Positions 43,746 through 51,604 of a DNA stretch of 57,660 nt are shown here, in pieces. Under the pieces are notes generated by a model. That model was not told where the DNA came from and ran no database searches. It saw nothing but the letters and a program-made list of their open reading frames with translations. Origin of the DNA: an uncultured Eggerthellaceae bacterium (lineage in GTDB: Bacteria > Actinomycetota > Coriobacteriia > Coriobacteriales > Eggerthellaceae). The translations under genes were made by a program, and so were the position numbers. Numbering within the stretch: position 1 is the stretch's first letter; every line of letters starts with the position of its first letter. Location: the NCBI GenBank assembly GCA_934623455.1, contig CAKTVK010000001.1, forward strand, positions 1 to 57,660, read 5' to 3'.

Positions 43746-44857
43746 TGACGGTATACGCCCACATAAACACCGTGCCCAGCGGCTCGACCGGCGGCATCGT
43801 GATGAAGGAGCACAAGGAGCTTCTGGCCGCGGGCGAGGATTCTTATGCTTTCTGGGGTCGCGGCCGCGACGCCGAGAATGTCAACGAGATGCGCTTCGCC
43901 TCCGACCTGGAGGTGAAGCTCGACGTGCTTCAGACGCGCCTTGACGGCAAGGCGGGGTTCCACTCGAAGGCGGCCACGAAGCGGTTGCTCGTCAGGCTGG
44001 ACGAGATTGCTCCCGATGTGGTGCACCTGCACAATCTGCACGGGTACTACGTGAACATAGAGATGTTGTTCGGGTGGCTTGCGAACCATGATTGCAGGGT
44101 GGAGTGGACTCTACACGACTGCTGGGCCTTCACGGGCCACTGCGCGTACTTCACATATGTGAAGTGTGCGCAGTGGAAGGACCGCTGCGCGTACTCGAGC
44201 CCGTGCTCGCAACTCGATACCTATCCCAAGACATACTCCAAAGCCTCCTGCAGGTGGAACTTCGAGCAGAAGAAACGCCTGTTCAACCTAGTGCCCGCCG
44301 AGCGCATGAAGCTCATTACTCCCTCGCAGTGGCTCGCCGATCTTGTGGGGGAGAGCTTTCTCTCGAAGTACCTCGTTGAGGTGCGCCACAACACCATCGA
44401 CACGAGCGTTTTCAAGCCCACCCCGAGCGACTTTCGTGAGCGCTACCGCATTGGCGACAGGTTCATGATTCTGGGCGTCGCGAGCCCGTGGACCGAGCGT
44501 AAGGGTCTCGCTGACTTCGTGCGGCTGGCGGGAGAGTTGGATTCCGACAGATATGCCATCGTTCTTGTGGGGCTCTCTGAGAAGCAGGTCAAGGAGCTTC
44601 CTGCTGGCATAACCGGGCTTCAGCGCACCGACTCGGCGCAGGAGCTCGCCGCCATCTACTCGACCGCCGATGTCTTCTTCAACCCCACTGTCGAGGACAA
44701 CTTCCCCACGGTGAATCTGGAGGCCGAGGCCTGCGCCACGCCCGTGGTGACCTACGACACGGGCGGGTGCGCAGAGACCGTGCGGCGGGGAGACTCCCGT
44801 GTCGTGGAGGGATACGAGGGCATCGTCCAAGAACTGAGAGAAAGGCTGCCGCTATGA
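43745..44857 (+). CDS. GT4-family glycosyltransferase
   Basis: A 370-residue glycosyltransferase with the two-Rossmann (GT-B) fold: VPSGSTGGIVMKEH (N-terminal Gly loop), PDVVHLHNLHGYYVNIE, EWTLHDCWAFTGHCAYF, the donor-site region MILGVASPWTERKGLADF, and the EX7E-like PTVEDNFPTVNLEAEACATPV. A cysteine cluster (GHC...KCAQWKDRC...SPCSQ) is typical of this subgroup. GTG at 43745 overlaps the capG stop and follows GGAGGA; ATG at 43727 is an alternative. The gene contains a long imperfect hairpin at 44137-44176. Confidence 0.88.
   Translation: MTVYAHINTVPSGSTGGIVMKEHKELLAAGEDSYAFWGRGRDAENVNEMRFASDLEVKLDVLQTRLDGKAGFHSKAATKRLLVRLDEIAPDVVHLHNLHGYYVNIEMLFGWLANHDCRVEWTLHDCWAFTGHCAYFTYVKCAQWKDRCAYSSPCSQLDTYPKTYSKASCRWNFEQKKRLFNLVPAERMKLITPSQWLADLVGESFLSKYLVEVRHNTIDTSVFKPTPSDFRERYRIGDRFMILGVASPWTERKGLADFVRLAGELDSDRYAIVLVGLSEKQVKELPAGITGLQRTDSAQELAAIYSTADVFFNPTVEDNFPTVNLEAEACATPVVTYDTGGCAETVRRGDSRVVEGYEGIVQELRERLPL
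44137..44195. repeat. Hairpin with X-X'-X architecture inside a glycosyltransferase gene
   Basis: Arms 44137-44156 and 44157-44176 are complementary at 18 of 20 positions with no loop (centre CACATATGTG). The 11-mer CTGCGCGTACT at 44140 is repeated exactly at 44185, so an inverted copy lies between two direct copies. The direct copies are 45 bases apart, in frame. Confidence 0.75.
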
Positions 44858-45396
44858 TGCAGAACCCCCTTTGGTCGATTGCTCGCGTGGTCAAGAGGAA
44901 CGTCCTGTTCCTCGAGGCCCCGTTCTTCACCGATCGGTACATGCGCAAATACACCAAGTACCTCCAGAAGTGCGGCATGGACATCGCCGACTACGACGAG
45001 CACGGCTTCATCCACCAGTCGGTGTGGTTCGACAGCAGCGAGCGCTATTCGCTCATCAAAATCGGCCGCGCCGTCACGCTCTCGCGCGACGTCATTCTGC
45101 TCACACACGACTACTCCATCCGCAACGCGATCAACGCGTTCGAGGAGAACCCTGAGAACGTGAAGTACAAGTTCCTTAAGCCCATCGCCATCGGTGACAA
45201 CGTGTTCGTCGGGGCCCGCGCCGTCATTCTGCCCGGGACCGAGATCGGCGACGATGTAATCATCGGCGCCGGCGCAGTGGTGAAGGGCAAGGTTCCCCCG
45301 AAAACCGTCTGGGGGGGGGCGCCTGCTCGCCAGCTCTGCACGCTGGAGGAGTACTACGGGCGGCATAAGGACAAGCATGACTACACAATTGAGTAA
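44854..45396 (+). CDS. Left-handed beta-helix (hexapeptide) acetyltransferase
   Basis: A 180-residue acyltransferase likely O-acetylating a sugar of the polysaccharide. Hexapeptide repeats cover about residues 60-160: IKIGRAVTLSRDVILLTHDYS, PIAIGDNVFVGARAVILPGT, EIGDDVIIGAGAVVKGKV, ending in VWGGAPARQL, the usual C-terminal GxPA motif. The start ATGATG overlaps the previous stop by 4 bases; AGAAAGG is upstream. The TGGGGGGGGGC that encodes Trp-Gly-Gly is a run of nine G, a candidate slippage site, so the enzyme could be phase variable. Confidence 0.88.
   Translation: MMQNPLWSIARVVKRNVLFLEAPFFTDRYMRKYTKYLQKCGMDIADYDEHGFIHQSVWFDSSERYSLIKIGRAVTLSRDVILLTHDYSIRNAINAFEENPENVKYKFLKPIAIGDNVFVGARAVILPGTEIGDDVIIGAGAVVKGKVPPKTVWGGAPARQLCTLEEYYGRHKDKHDYTIE
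45311..45319 (+). repeat. Nine-G homopolymer inside the acetyltransferase gene
   Basis: Positions 45311-45319 are all G, in the codons for Trp-Gly-Gly-Ala, about 28 codons before the stop. A one-base gain or loss would replace the C-terminal part of the enzyme. Confidence 0.9.
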
Positions 45397-45405
45397 GGGG
45401 GCTTG

Positions 45406-46542
45406 ATGACGAGCGGACAACCCATACGCGTGCTGCAGGCCGTGCCCTCTATGGGGCATGGTGGTATCGAGCACTTCCTCATGAACCTGTACCGAGCCAT
45501 CGACAAGGACAAGGTGCAGTTCGACTTCATGTACCGCGTACCCTACGCGTGCGTGTTCGACAAGGAGATTGAGTCCATGGGCGGGCGCATCTTCAGGTGC
45601 ATCGACCCCGACAGGCACCCCGTGAGGTCCGGTAGATACTACCGGGAGTTCTTTGCCGAGCATCCCGAGGTCCGAGCGGTGCACGAGCACCGCTCGGGCT
45701 GCGACGGGTTCTTCGGGCTCATGCGCGCGGCTAAGCGCGCGGGCGTGCCCGTGCGCATCCTGCATTCGCACAACTCCCAGAAGGGGTGGGCGAACAACCC
45801 GATAAAGGACATGACGGACGCTTTCAACGCGCCCAGACTCGACGGTTTCGCGAACGTGTTCATCGCGTGCTCTGACGTGGCGGCGCAATACCTTTACGGG
45901 CGCTGCCCGAAAGTGCTGGGCGAATGCACGGTCCGGCCCAATGCCATCGACCTGGGCGCGTTCGGCTTCGACCCGCAGGTGCGTGCGGCGGTACGCGGGC
46001 GATACGGCATTGTCGGCGACGCCTTGGTCGTGGGACACGTCGGGCGTTTCGTGCCGGAGAAGAACCAGGCCTTCCTGCTCAACGTCGTCGCAGGCCTTCG
46101 ACGTGTCGGCGTGGCCGCCGAGGCTCTTCTGCTGGGCGACGGGCCGACGCGCGCGGAGGTTGAGAATAAGGCGGCCGAGCTGCGCATTGCCGATGCCATC
46201 CATTTTGCCGGGATACAGGAGGACACGGCTTCGCACTACTCGGCCATGGACGTGTTCTGCATGCCGTCTCTCTTCGAGGGCCTGCCCGTCTCCTGCGTCG
46301 AGGCTCAGGCCAGCGGGCTGCCTATGGTGCTCTCCACAGGCATCAGCCGCATGGCCGACATATGCGGGCATGCCGCGTTCCTGGACTTGGGCGAGGGCGC
46401 GAAGGCATGGGACGAGGCGGTTCGCGAGGCCGCCAAGGGCGGAAGGCGCGAAAACACGCCCACCCTCAAGGCCGCAGGCTACGGAATCGATGGGGTCGCC
46501 CGCGAGTACGAGGAGCTTTATCTGGGCGGGGTTTCCAAATGA
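45406..46542 (+). CDS. GT4-family glycosyltransferase
   Basis: A 378-residue GT-B glycosyltransferase: VPSMGHGGIEHFLMNLYR near the N-terminus, ILHSHNSQKGW, NAIDLGAFGFDP, VGHVGRFVPEKNQAFLLNVV and the donor-site segment MPSLFEGLPVSCVEAQASGLP. It fits the group that elongates capsule and O-antigen units. The ATG at 45406 follows AAGGGG. It overlaps the polymerase gene by 4 bases (ATGA). It carries a perfect 11-bp hairpin at 45672-45697. Confidence 0.9.
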   Translation: MTSGQPIRVLQAVPSMGHGGIEHFLMNLYRAIDKDKVQFDFMYRVPYACVFDKEIESMGGRIFRCIDPDRHPVRSGRYYREFFAEHPEVRAVHEHRSGCDGFFGLMRAAKRAGVPVRILHSHNSQKGWANNPIKDMTDAFNAPRLDGFANVFIACSDVAAQYLYGRCPKVLGECTVRPNAIDLGAFGFDPQVRAAVRGRYGIVGDALVVGHVGRFVPEKNQAFLLNVVAGLRRVGVAAEALLLGDGPTRAEVENKAAELRIADAIHFAGIQEDTASHYSAMDVFCMPSLFEGLPVSCVEAQASGLPMVLSTGISRMADICGHAAFLDLGEGAKAWDEAVREAAKGGRRENTPTLKAAGYGIDGVAREYEELYLGGVSK

Positions 46543-47972
46543 GCAGGGTTTTCACGCAGGGTACTAAGCCCGACCTCACGGTCTACAAGGTTCTATGCGT
46601 CGGGCTCTTGGCACTCCAGGCGCTCGCCCTCGCCTGCGTGCCCGAGTTCGACGACTACGGGCAGATGTGTTTCGTTTCGCTGGCGCAGCTGGCGCTTTTC
46701 GTCGCCATGGCGATGGCGTCGCCGTGCCGTCAGCCCTTTTGCATCCTATTCCTTGTGGCAAACTGGGTTTTCAACTGCGGGCAGATCGCCTGCATCGCCG
46801 CCGGATACGGATCAGACGAGGTCTTGAACTTGGACTTCCGGTTGTTCGGTACGCAGACGACGATCGAGGCCGCCTTCCGCTTCTATCTGTACTCCCAGAC
46901 CCTCGTCGCCGCCGGCGCCTTTTTGTTCCAGAAGCCGCCCTCCTACAAAGGCTCGAGCGACAAGGCGGCGTTCAGCGTGAACGTCAAGGCGGTCGCCAAA
47001 TGCCTGATTGTCGCTGGACTGCCTTTTTGGCTGTACGTGAATATCTCCAAGATCGCCGGCGCCGCTACTGATGCCTATCGCGGCGTCTATTCGCTCGTTA
47101 TCCCGGCGCCGGTCCAAGCCGTCTCGTTCTTTTTCGAGGCCGGCCTTCTGCTGATGCTGCTGGTTGTTGGGCGAGAGCGAAAGGGGACAGCCCTCTTCTG
47201 GGCCGTTGTGGCCATCAACGTCGTCTTCATGGCCACGGGAAGCAGACAGTACTCAGTCTGCTTTCTTGCCGTTTGGTGCCTGGTCTACTTCTGCTATCTG
47301 AGGGAGCTGTCAGCGGGCAGGGCCGTCGGCATGGTGGTTGCCGGCGTCCTGCTGCTTTTCGCAATCGATGCCTTCGGCGAGCTCAGGACCGCCGGTTTCT
47401 CGATCGAGTCGTTTTCCTCCTATCTGGTGAACGCGTCTTTCTTCGACGTGGTCTGGGACAGCTTGGGCGAGTTCGGTTGCGCCTTCAGCACGCTGGTGGT
47501 TTGCATGGGCTATGTCCCGACCGGACTTTCGTATGGCTTGGGGAGCTCCTACCTTGCGGGCCTCCTCTCGGTGATTCCGATGCTCGTGAGCTATTTCCCC
47601 GGCTTGAAATCGGCTACGCTTTTCACCCGGTTGATTCCCGGGACATCGTCCTTTGGCGGGTCCATGCTCGGCGAGTTCTACTACAACTTCGGGTGGTTCG
47701 GGCTGGTCGGCCCGTTCTTGGTCGGTGCCCTTCTCGCGTGGTGCCAGAACCGCCTCAACGAGAGCGACAAGGACGAGCGGCTCGTGTTCGTTTGGGTGGC
47801 GGCCGTTATATCCGTGTTCCTCCTTCTGTTCATCAGGGGCTACTTCACCGACGCAATTATGAAGGTCGTCTATGTGTTCCTTGCTGCCTGGATTGCGGAC
47901 GGCGTTGTCAGGCGCTTTTCGGCGAGAAGGTCGCAGGCTCCCTACCGTGCCTCCGGGGGTGCGGCGGAATGA
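46539..47972 (+). CDS. wzy: Wzy-type polysaccharide polymerase
   Basis: A 477-residue integral membrane protein with about 11-12 helices, a large loop before the C-terminal helices, and the sequence GSRQYSV and PGTSSFGGSMLGEFYYNFGWFGLVGPF, which resembles the O-antigen polysaccharide polymerase Wzy family (the GEFYxNFG motif is typical). It links repeat units at the outer face of the membrane. The ATG at 46539 overlaps the previous gene, and its stop overlaps the next (ATGA), giving a tightly coupled block. The longer upstream frame is a shadow of the glycosyltransferase. Confidence 0.82.
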   Translation: MSRVFTQGTKPDLTVYKVLCVGLLALQALALACVPEFDDYGQMCFVSLAQLALFVAMAMASPCRQPFCILFLVANWVFNCGQIACIAAGYGSDEVLNLDFRLFGTQTTIEAAFRFYLYSQTLVAAGAFLFQKPPSYKGSSDKAAFSVNVKAVAKCLIVAGLPFWLYVNISKIAGAATDAYRGVYSLVIPAPVQAVSFFFEAGLLLMLLVVGRERKGTALFWAVVAINVVFMATGSRQYSVCFLAVWCLVYFCYLRELSAGRAVGMVVAGVLLLFAIDAFGELRTAGFSIESFSSYLVNASFFDVVWDSLGEFGCAFSTLVVCMGYVPTGLSYGLGSSYLAGLLSVIPMLVSYFPGLKSATLFTRLIPGTSSFGGSMLGEFYYNFGWFGLVGPFLVGALLAWCQNRLNESDKDERLVFVWVAAVISVFLLLFIRGYFTDAIMKVVYVFLAAWIADGVVRRFSARRSQAPYRASGGAAE

Positions 47973-49003
47973 CGGCGCCGTTCTTCTCAATTTGCATCGC
48001 GGCATATAATGCCGAGCGCTATATCAGCGAGTGCCTTCGCTCCATCGCGGCGCAGGATTGCCGCGATTACGAGGTCGTTATCGTGGACGACGGGTCGGCT
48101 GAGCCCCTTGCCTTGGACGAGGGCCTGCGATCCGCGTTCCCATCATGCACGCTGAGACGCACCGCCAACAGCGGGCCGTACGCTGCGCGCCAAGCCGCGT
48201 TCGACGCCTCGTGCGGCGAGGTAGTCATCTGCGTTGACGCGGACGACGGACTGCTCGACCCCTCGGCGCTGACGAAAATCAAGCGAGCCTTCATCGACGG
48301 CGATGTCGACATAGTGCTGTTCAACGCAAGCTCCTCCGATCTCAATCCTGCCCGCATGTTCGACTTCTCCGCGCTGGGCGGAGAAGGGGCCGTCTCGGAA
48401 AGCTCGGTCTGGGACTTATACACCAAAGGCTATTCGCTGAATAGCCTTTGGTGTAAAGCGTTCAAGAGAACGCTTTACACCAAAGGTGAAAAACCGAGGC
48501 CCCGTCTCCTGATGGCGGAAGACAGGCTCCAGAGCCTCGAGGTGATGCGCGACGCCAAGTCGTATTGGCTGCTCGACGAGCCCCTTTACTTCTACAGGCC
48601 GAACCCCGCGTCGACGACGAACGCGGGCTACGACCCGGCCTATTACCGGCAGGCCTGCTATGTCGAGGAGGAGGTGACGGCGTTCATGAAGCGTCGCGGC
48701 ATGCCTCTCGACGGATGGGCGCGCTACTTCCTGGGGTACACGTCGAGCGCGCTTCTGGGCGTTCGATACAACCGTAAACTCGATGGAGCTGCACGGCGGC
48801 TTGCCTATGCGGATGCTCGAAACGAGAAGGCGCTGGCTATAGCTGCGGGCAACTGTTCAATCGGATCTCTTTCCAAAGTTGACACGCTGCGTATCTCGTT
48901 TTTGGAGAAGAAGCGTTTCGTCATGCTTGACATAAGCATGTTGCCTTGGAGAGTTGGATCTGGCGTAAAACGGTTGATCGCCGCGCTTCGCCATGCTTGC
49001 TGA
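47969..49003 (+). CDS. GT2-family glycosyltransferase
   Basis: A 344-residue GT-A glycosyltransferase. FFSICIAAYNAERYISECLRS, VVIVDDGS, NSGPYAARQAA and the DXD metal site VDADDGLLD are present; YSLNSLWCKAFKRTL and MAEDRLQSLEVM (the catalytic ED) follow. The codons for LYTKGYSLNSLWCKAFKR and the following LYTKG lie in a perfect double hairpin (48419-48486). Codon usage changes near 48,770: the last 75 codons are less GC-biased than those before. The start at 47969 overlaps the wzy stop. Confidence 0.9.
   Translation: MTAPFFSICIAAYNAERYISECLRSIAAQDCRDYEVVIVDDGSAEPLALDEGLRSAFPSCTLRRTANSGPYAARQAAFDASCGEVVICVDADDGLLDPSALTKIKRAFIDGDVDIVLFNASSSDLNPARMFDFSALGGEGAVSESSVWDLYTKGYSLNSLWCKAFKRTLYTKGEKPRPRLLMAEDRLQSLEVMRDAKSYWLLDEPLYFYRPNPASTTNAGYDPAYYRQACYVEEEVTAFMKRRGMPLDGWARYFLGYTSSALLGVRYNRKLDGAARRLAYADARNEKALAIAAGNCSIGSLSKVDTLRISFLEKKRFVMLDISMLPWRVGSGVKRLIAALRHAC
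48419..48486. repeat. Perfect double hairpin with X-X'-X architecture inside the GT2 gene
   Basis: Hairpin 1: TACACCAAAGGCTATTC (48419-48435), loop GCT, perfect complement 48439-48455 (17 bp). Hairpin 2: 48445-48463, loop AAGA, perfect complement 48468-48486 (19 bp). They share the inverted 11-mer CCTTTGGTGTA (48445-48455), whose complement TACACCAAAGG flanks it on both sides. The hairpins are mutually exclusive. The segment is clearly more AT-rich than the neighbouring codons. Confidence 0.95.
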
Positions 49004-49020
49004 TAGAGATTAGAGGAGCC

Positions 49021-50094
49021 ATGATTTCAACGAATGCAGAAAAAGTTGGCATCGTCACGCTTCCGGGCCGGTTCAACTATGGCAACCGCCTCCAGAATTT
49101 TGCCGTGACCGAAGTGTACAGGAGGCTCGGAATTGAGCCGGAATCACTTGTGCTGGCCGATCGCCCGAATGCCATGAGATTGCTTAGAACTGCATATTAT
49201 AAAGTGCGCGGCACTGGTTCCGTTGCAAAACCTGAGGAACTTATGAGCCCGGGGCGAAACAAAGCTTTCCGACGTTTCAACTGCCGCATTCCTTCGCGCG
49301 TTATCAAGTCGCTCAATGGGATCGACGCTGAATATAGTCTGTTTTCAGTTGGCAGTGACCAGGTTTGGAACCCTGGATTCATGGCGTACAACGAGGATTT
49401 CTATCTGCTTGAGTTTTGCGCTTCCGAAAAGCGCATTGCCTTATCTGCAAGTATCGGTGTGGATGATGTCTCGCCTAAGGTAGGGAAGCGTATCGGTCGC
49501 GCTGCATTGGGGTTTCGGGGGCTTTCTGTTCGTGAGGGGCGAGCGGCGGAGATATTGCGTGATTACGCAGATTGTGACCCGTTTGTCGTTTGCGATCCGA
49601 CGCTTGTGCTTTCTGCCGAGGAGTGGCACGCGGTGGCCGACGGGCGATGCACACCCGTCGAGCCGTATGTCTTCACGTACCTGCTGGGCGGCGTCGGGGC
49701 CGAGGCCTCCGACGTGCTGGACAAGGTGACCGACCACGGCCTCATCCCCGTGGTGCCGCTGTCCGACAGGCAGAAGCCCGGCGAGCCCGATGCGGGGCCG
49801 GCCGAGTTCATCGACCTCATCGACCATGCAGCCCATGTGGTGACCGACTCTTTCCACGCCGCGGTGTTCAGCTCCATCCTGCACACCCCCCTCACCATCG
49901 TGCACCGCGAGGGAGGGGCGAGCATGTTCTCGCGCCTGGAACAGCTCTCCGAGATGCTGGGCATCGAGGAGAAGGTGTACGGCTCGCCTGCCTACGACCT
50001 CGCGAAATCCGGCAACTATGAGGGAATGGACGAGGCCATAGGGCGCGAGCGCGAGAGGTTCATGGATTATCTGGAGGGCTGCCTGGATGGCTAG
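49021..50094 (+). CDS. Polysaccharide pyruvyl transferase family protein
   Basis: A 357-residue member of the PF04230 family, which adds pyruvate ketals to sugars in exported polysaccharides. VGIVTLPGRFNYGNRLQNFA (N-terminus), FSVGSDQVWNPGFM, RIALSASIGVDD, GLSVREGRAAEIL, CDPTLVLSAEEW and HVVTDSFHAAVFSSILHTP are typical. AGAGGAG precedes the ATG at 49021. Codon usage shifts near 49,625: the first 200 codons resemble the host, the rest are strongly GC-biased. It overlaps the flippase gene by 8 bp. Confidence 0.9.
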   Translation: MISTNAEKVGIVTLPGRFNYGNRLQNFAVTEVYRRLGIEPESLVLADRPNAMRLLRTAYYKVRGTGSVAKPEELMSPGRNKAFRRFNCRIPSRVIKSLNGIDAEYSLFSVGSDQVWNPGFMAYNEDFYLLEFCASEKRIALSASIGVDDVSPKVGKRIGRAALGFRGLSVREGRAAEILRDYADCDPFVVCDPTLVLSAEEWHAVADGRCTPVEPYVFTYLLGGVGAEASDVLDKVTDHGLIPVVPLSDRQKPGEPDAGPAEFIDLIDHAAHVVTDSFHAAVFSSILHTPLTIVHREGGASMFSRLEQLSEMLGIEEKVYGSPAYDLAKSGNYEGMDEAIGRERERFMDYLEGCLDG

Positions 50095-51592
50095 CCAGCG
50101 CAAGGCCGGGGCGATCCTGGGCTACGCGAACATCGTCGTCAAGAACCTCGTCAACCTGGTCTACACGCCGATGCTGCTGGCGTTCGTGGGGCAGGCCGAC
50201 TACGGCGTGTTCCAGACCTCGAACTCGTTCGTTTTCTCGCTGTCGCTTTTGACGTTCGGGTTCTCGGAGGCCTACGTCCGCTTCTACACGCAGAAGAGGG
50301 CGCACGGCACCGAGGCCGACGTTCGCCGGCTCAACGGGATGTACCTCGTGCTGTACGTCGTCGTCTGTGCGGTCGCGCTTGCCTTGGGCCTTTTGTTTGC
50401 CTCCAATGTGGAAACGTTCTTCTCGGGCAGCTTCACGCCCGACGAGGTGGGGCTCGCGGGGGAGCTGATGGCCGTCATGGCGTTCTCGGTCGCCACGACG
50501 CTCTTCTCGACGGTCTTCGACGCTTACATCATGGTCCACGAGCAGTTCAGGTTCCAGCAGACGAGGCAGATGTTCACCTCGCTGGTGACGCCGGGGCTCG
50601 CCTTCTGCCTGCTGAGCCTGGGTACAGGGGTCGTGGGCGTTGCCCTGTCGCAGCTCGCGGTGAACGTCGTCCTGCTGCTTTTCAACGCCCGCTTCGCGAT
50701 TGCGAAGCTTGGCATGCGCTTCGACGTGCGGCGCTTCGACGGGGCGCTGTTTCGGGCCGTCGCCGCCTTTAGCGCTTGGATCTTCATCAACCAGGTCTGC
50801 GAGCTCGTTAACCAGAGCGTGCCCAACATGCTCCTGGGGGCGCTCGCCGGTGCCACGACGGTCGCGGTCTTCGCCGTCTCCATCCAGATAAGGAGCGTGT
50901 TCGTATCCCTGTCGCTTGTCATGTCGAACGTCTTCGTCCCCAAAATCAACCGCATCGTCGCCGCCTCCGACGATAACGTCGAGCTCACGAGGCTCATGAC
51001 GCGCGTGGGGCGTTACCAGATGCTTCTGTTCTGCTGGGTGTACTGTGGGTTTGTGCTGCTGGGGCGGTTCTTCATCGCCCACTGGGCGGGAGAGGGATTC
51101 CTGGACGCCTACTACCTGATCTGCGCCATGGCGTTGCCTTTGGCGGTGCCGCTTTGCCAGAACATGGGGATCGAGATACAGAGGGCGAAGAACAGGCACA
51201 AGGCCCGCTCCCTCGTGTACCTGGGGATATCCTGCATCAACGTCGTCTTCACCTGGTTCGCCACCCCCTGCCTCGGCTACTGGGCGCCCGCCGTCGCCTA
51301 CATCGCCAGCATAACGCTGGGCAACGGCTTGTTCATGAACTGGTATTACCAGAAGCGCATCGGTCTGGACATGGTGTTCTTCTGGAAGAGGAACCTGCCG
51401 GTGGTACTGGCGTCCGCGGCTGTGCTCGCCGCGTGCATGGGCGTCGCCCAGTCCGTTCCCGTCTCGAGTTGGGCCGCCTTCTTCGCCTGGGGAGTTGCGT
51501 ACACGGTCGTGTTCGCTGCTGCTATGTGGCGCTTCGTGCTGGATAAAGACGAGAGGGTCTCGGTGGCGGCCAAGCTTCCGTTCCTGCGTTAG
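50087..51592 (+). CDS. wzx: Wzx-type polysaccharide flippase
   Basis: A 501-residue protein of the MOP/PST superfamily with 14 predicted helices, starting GAILGYANIVVKNLVNLVYTPMLL, the usual N-terminal helix of Wzx transporters. It moves lipid-linked repeat units across the membrane to the polymerase at 46.5 kb. Overlap with the pyruvyltransferase gene by 8 bases. The high GC3 codon usage matches the 43.0-48.8 kb block. No chain-length regulator (Wzz or tyrosine kinase pair) is encoded in the locus. Confidence 0.92.
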   Translation: MASQRKAGAILGYANIVVKNLVNLVYTPMLLAFVGQADYGVFQTSNSFVFSLSLLTFGFSEAYVRFYTQKRAHGTEADVRRLNGMYLVLYVVVCAVALALGLLFASNVETFFSGSFTPDEVGLAGELMAVMAFSVATTLFSTVFDAYIMVHEQFRFQQTRQMFTSLVTPGLAFCLLSLGTGVVGVALSQLAVNVVLLLFNARFAIAKLGMRFDVRRFDGALFRAVAAFSAWIFINQVCELVNQSVPNMLLGALAGATTVAVFAVSIQIRSVFVSLSLVMSNVFVPKINRIVAASDDNVELTRLMTRVGRYQMLLFCWVYCGFVLLGRFFIAHWAGEGFLDAYYLICAMALPLAVPLCQNMGIEIQRAKNRHKARSLVYLGISCINVVFTWFATPCLGYWAPAVAYIASITLGNGLFMNWYYQKRIGLDMVFFWKRNLPVVLASAAVLAACMGVAQSVPVSSWAAFFAWGVAYTVVFAAAMWRFVLDKDERVSVAAKLPFLR

Positions 51593-51604
51593 GGGTTCTG
51601 CCTT

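Noticed and set aside
44752..46371. A 539-residue minus-strand open frame opposite the acetyltransferase and GT4 genes
   Set aside because: Same reason: high third-position GC leaves the antisense frame open. No ribosome site or recognisable family.
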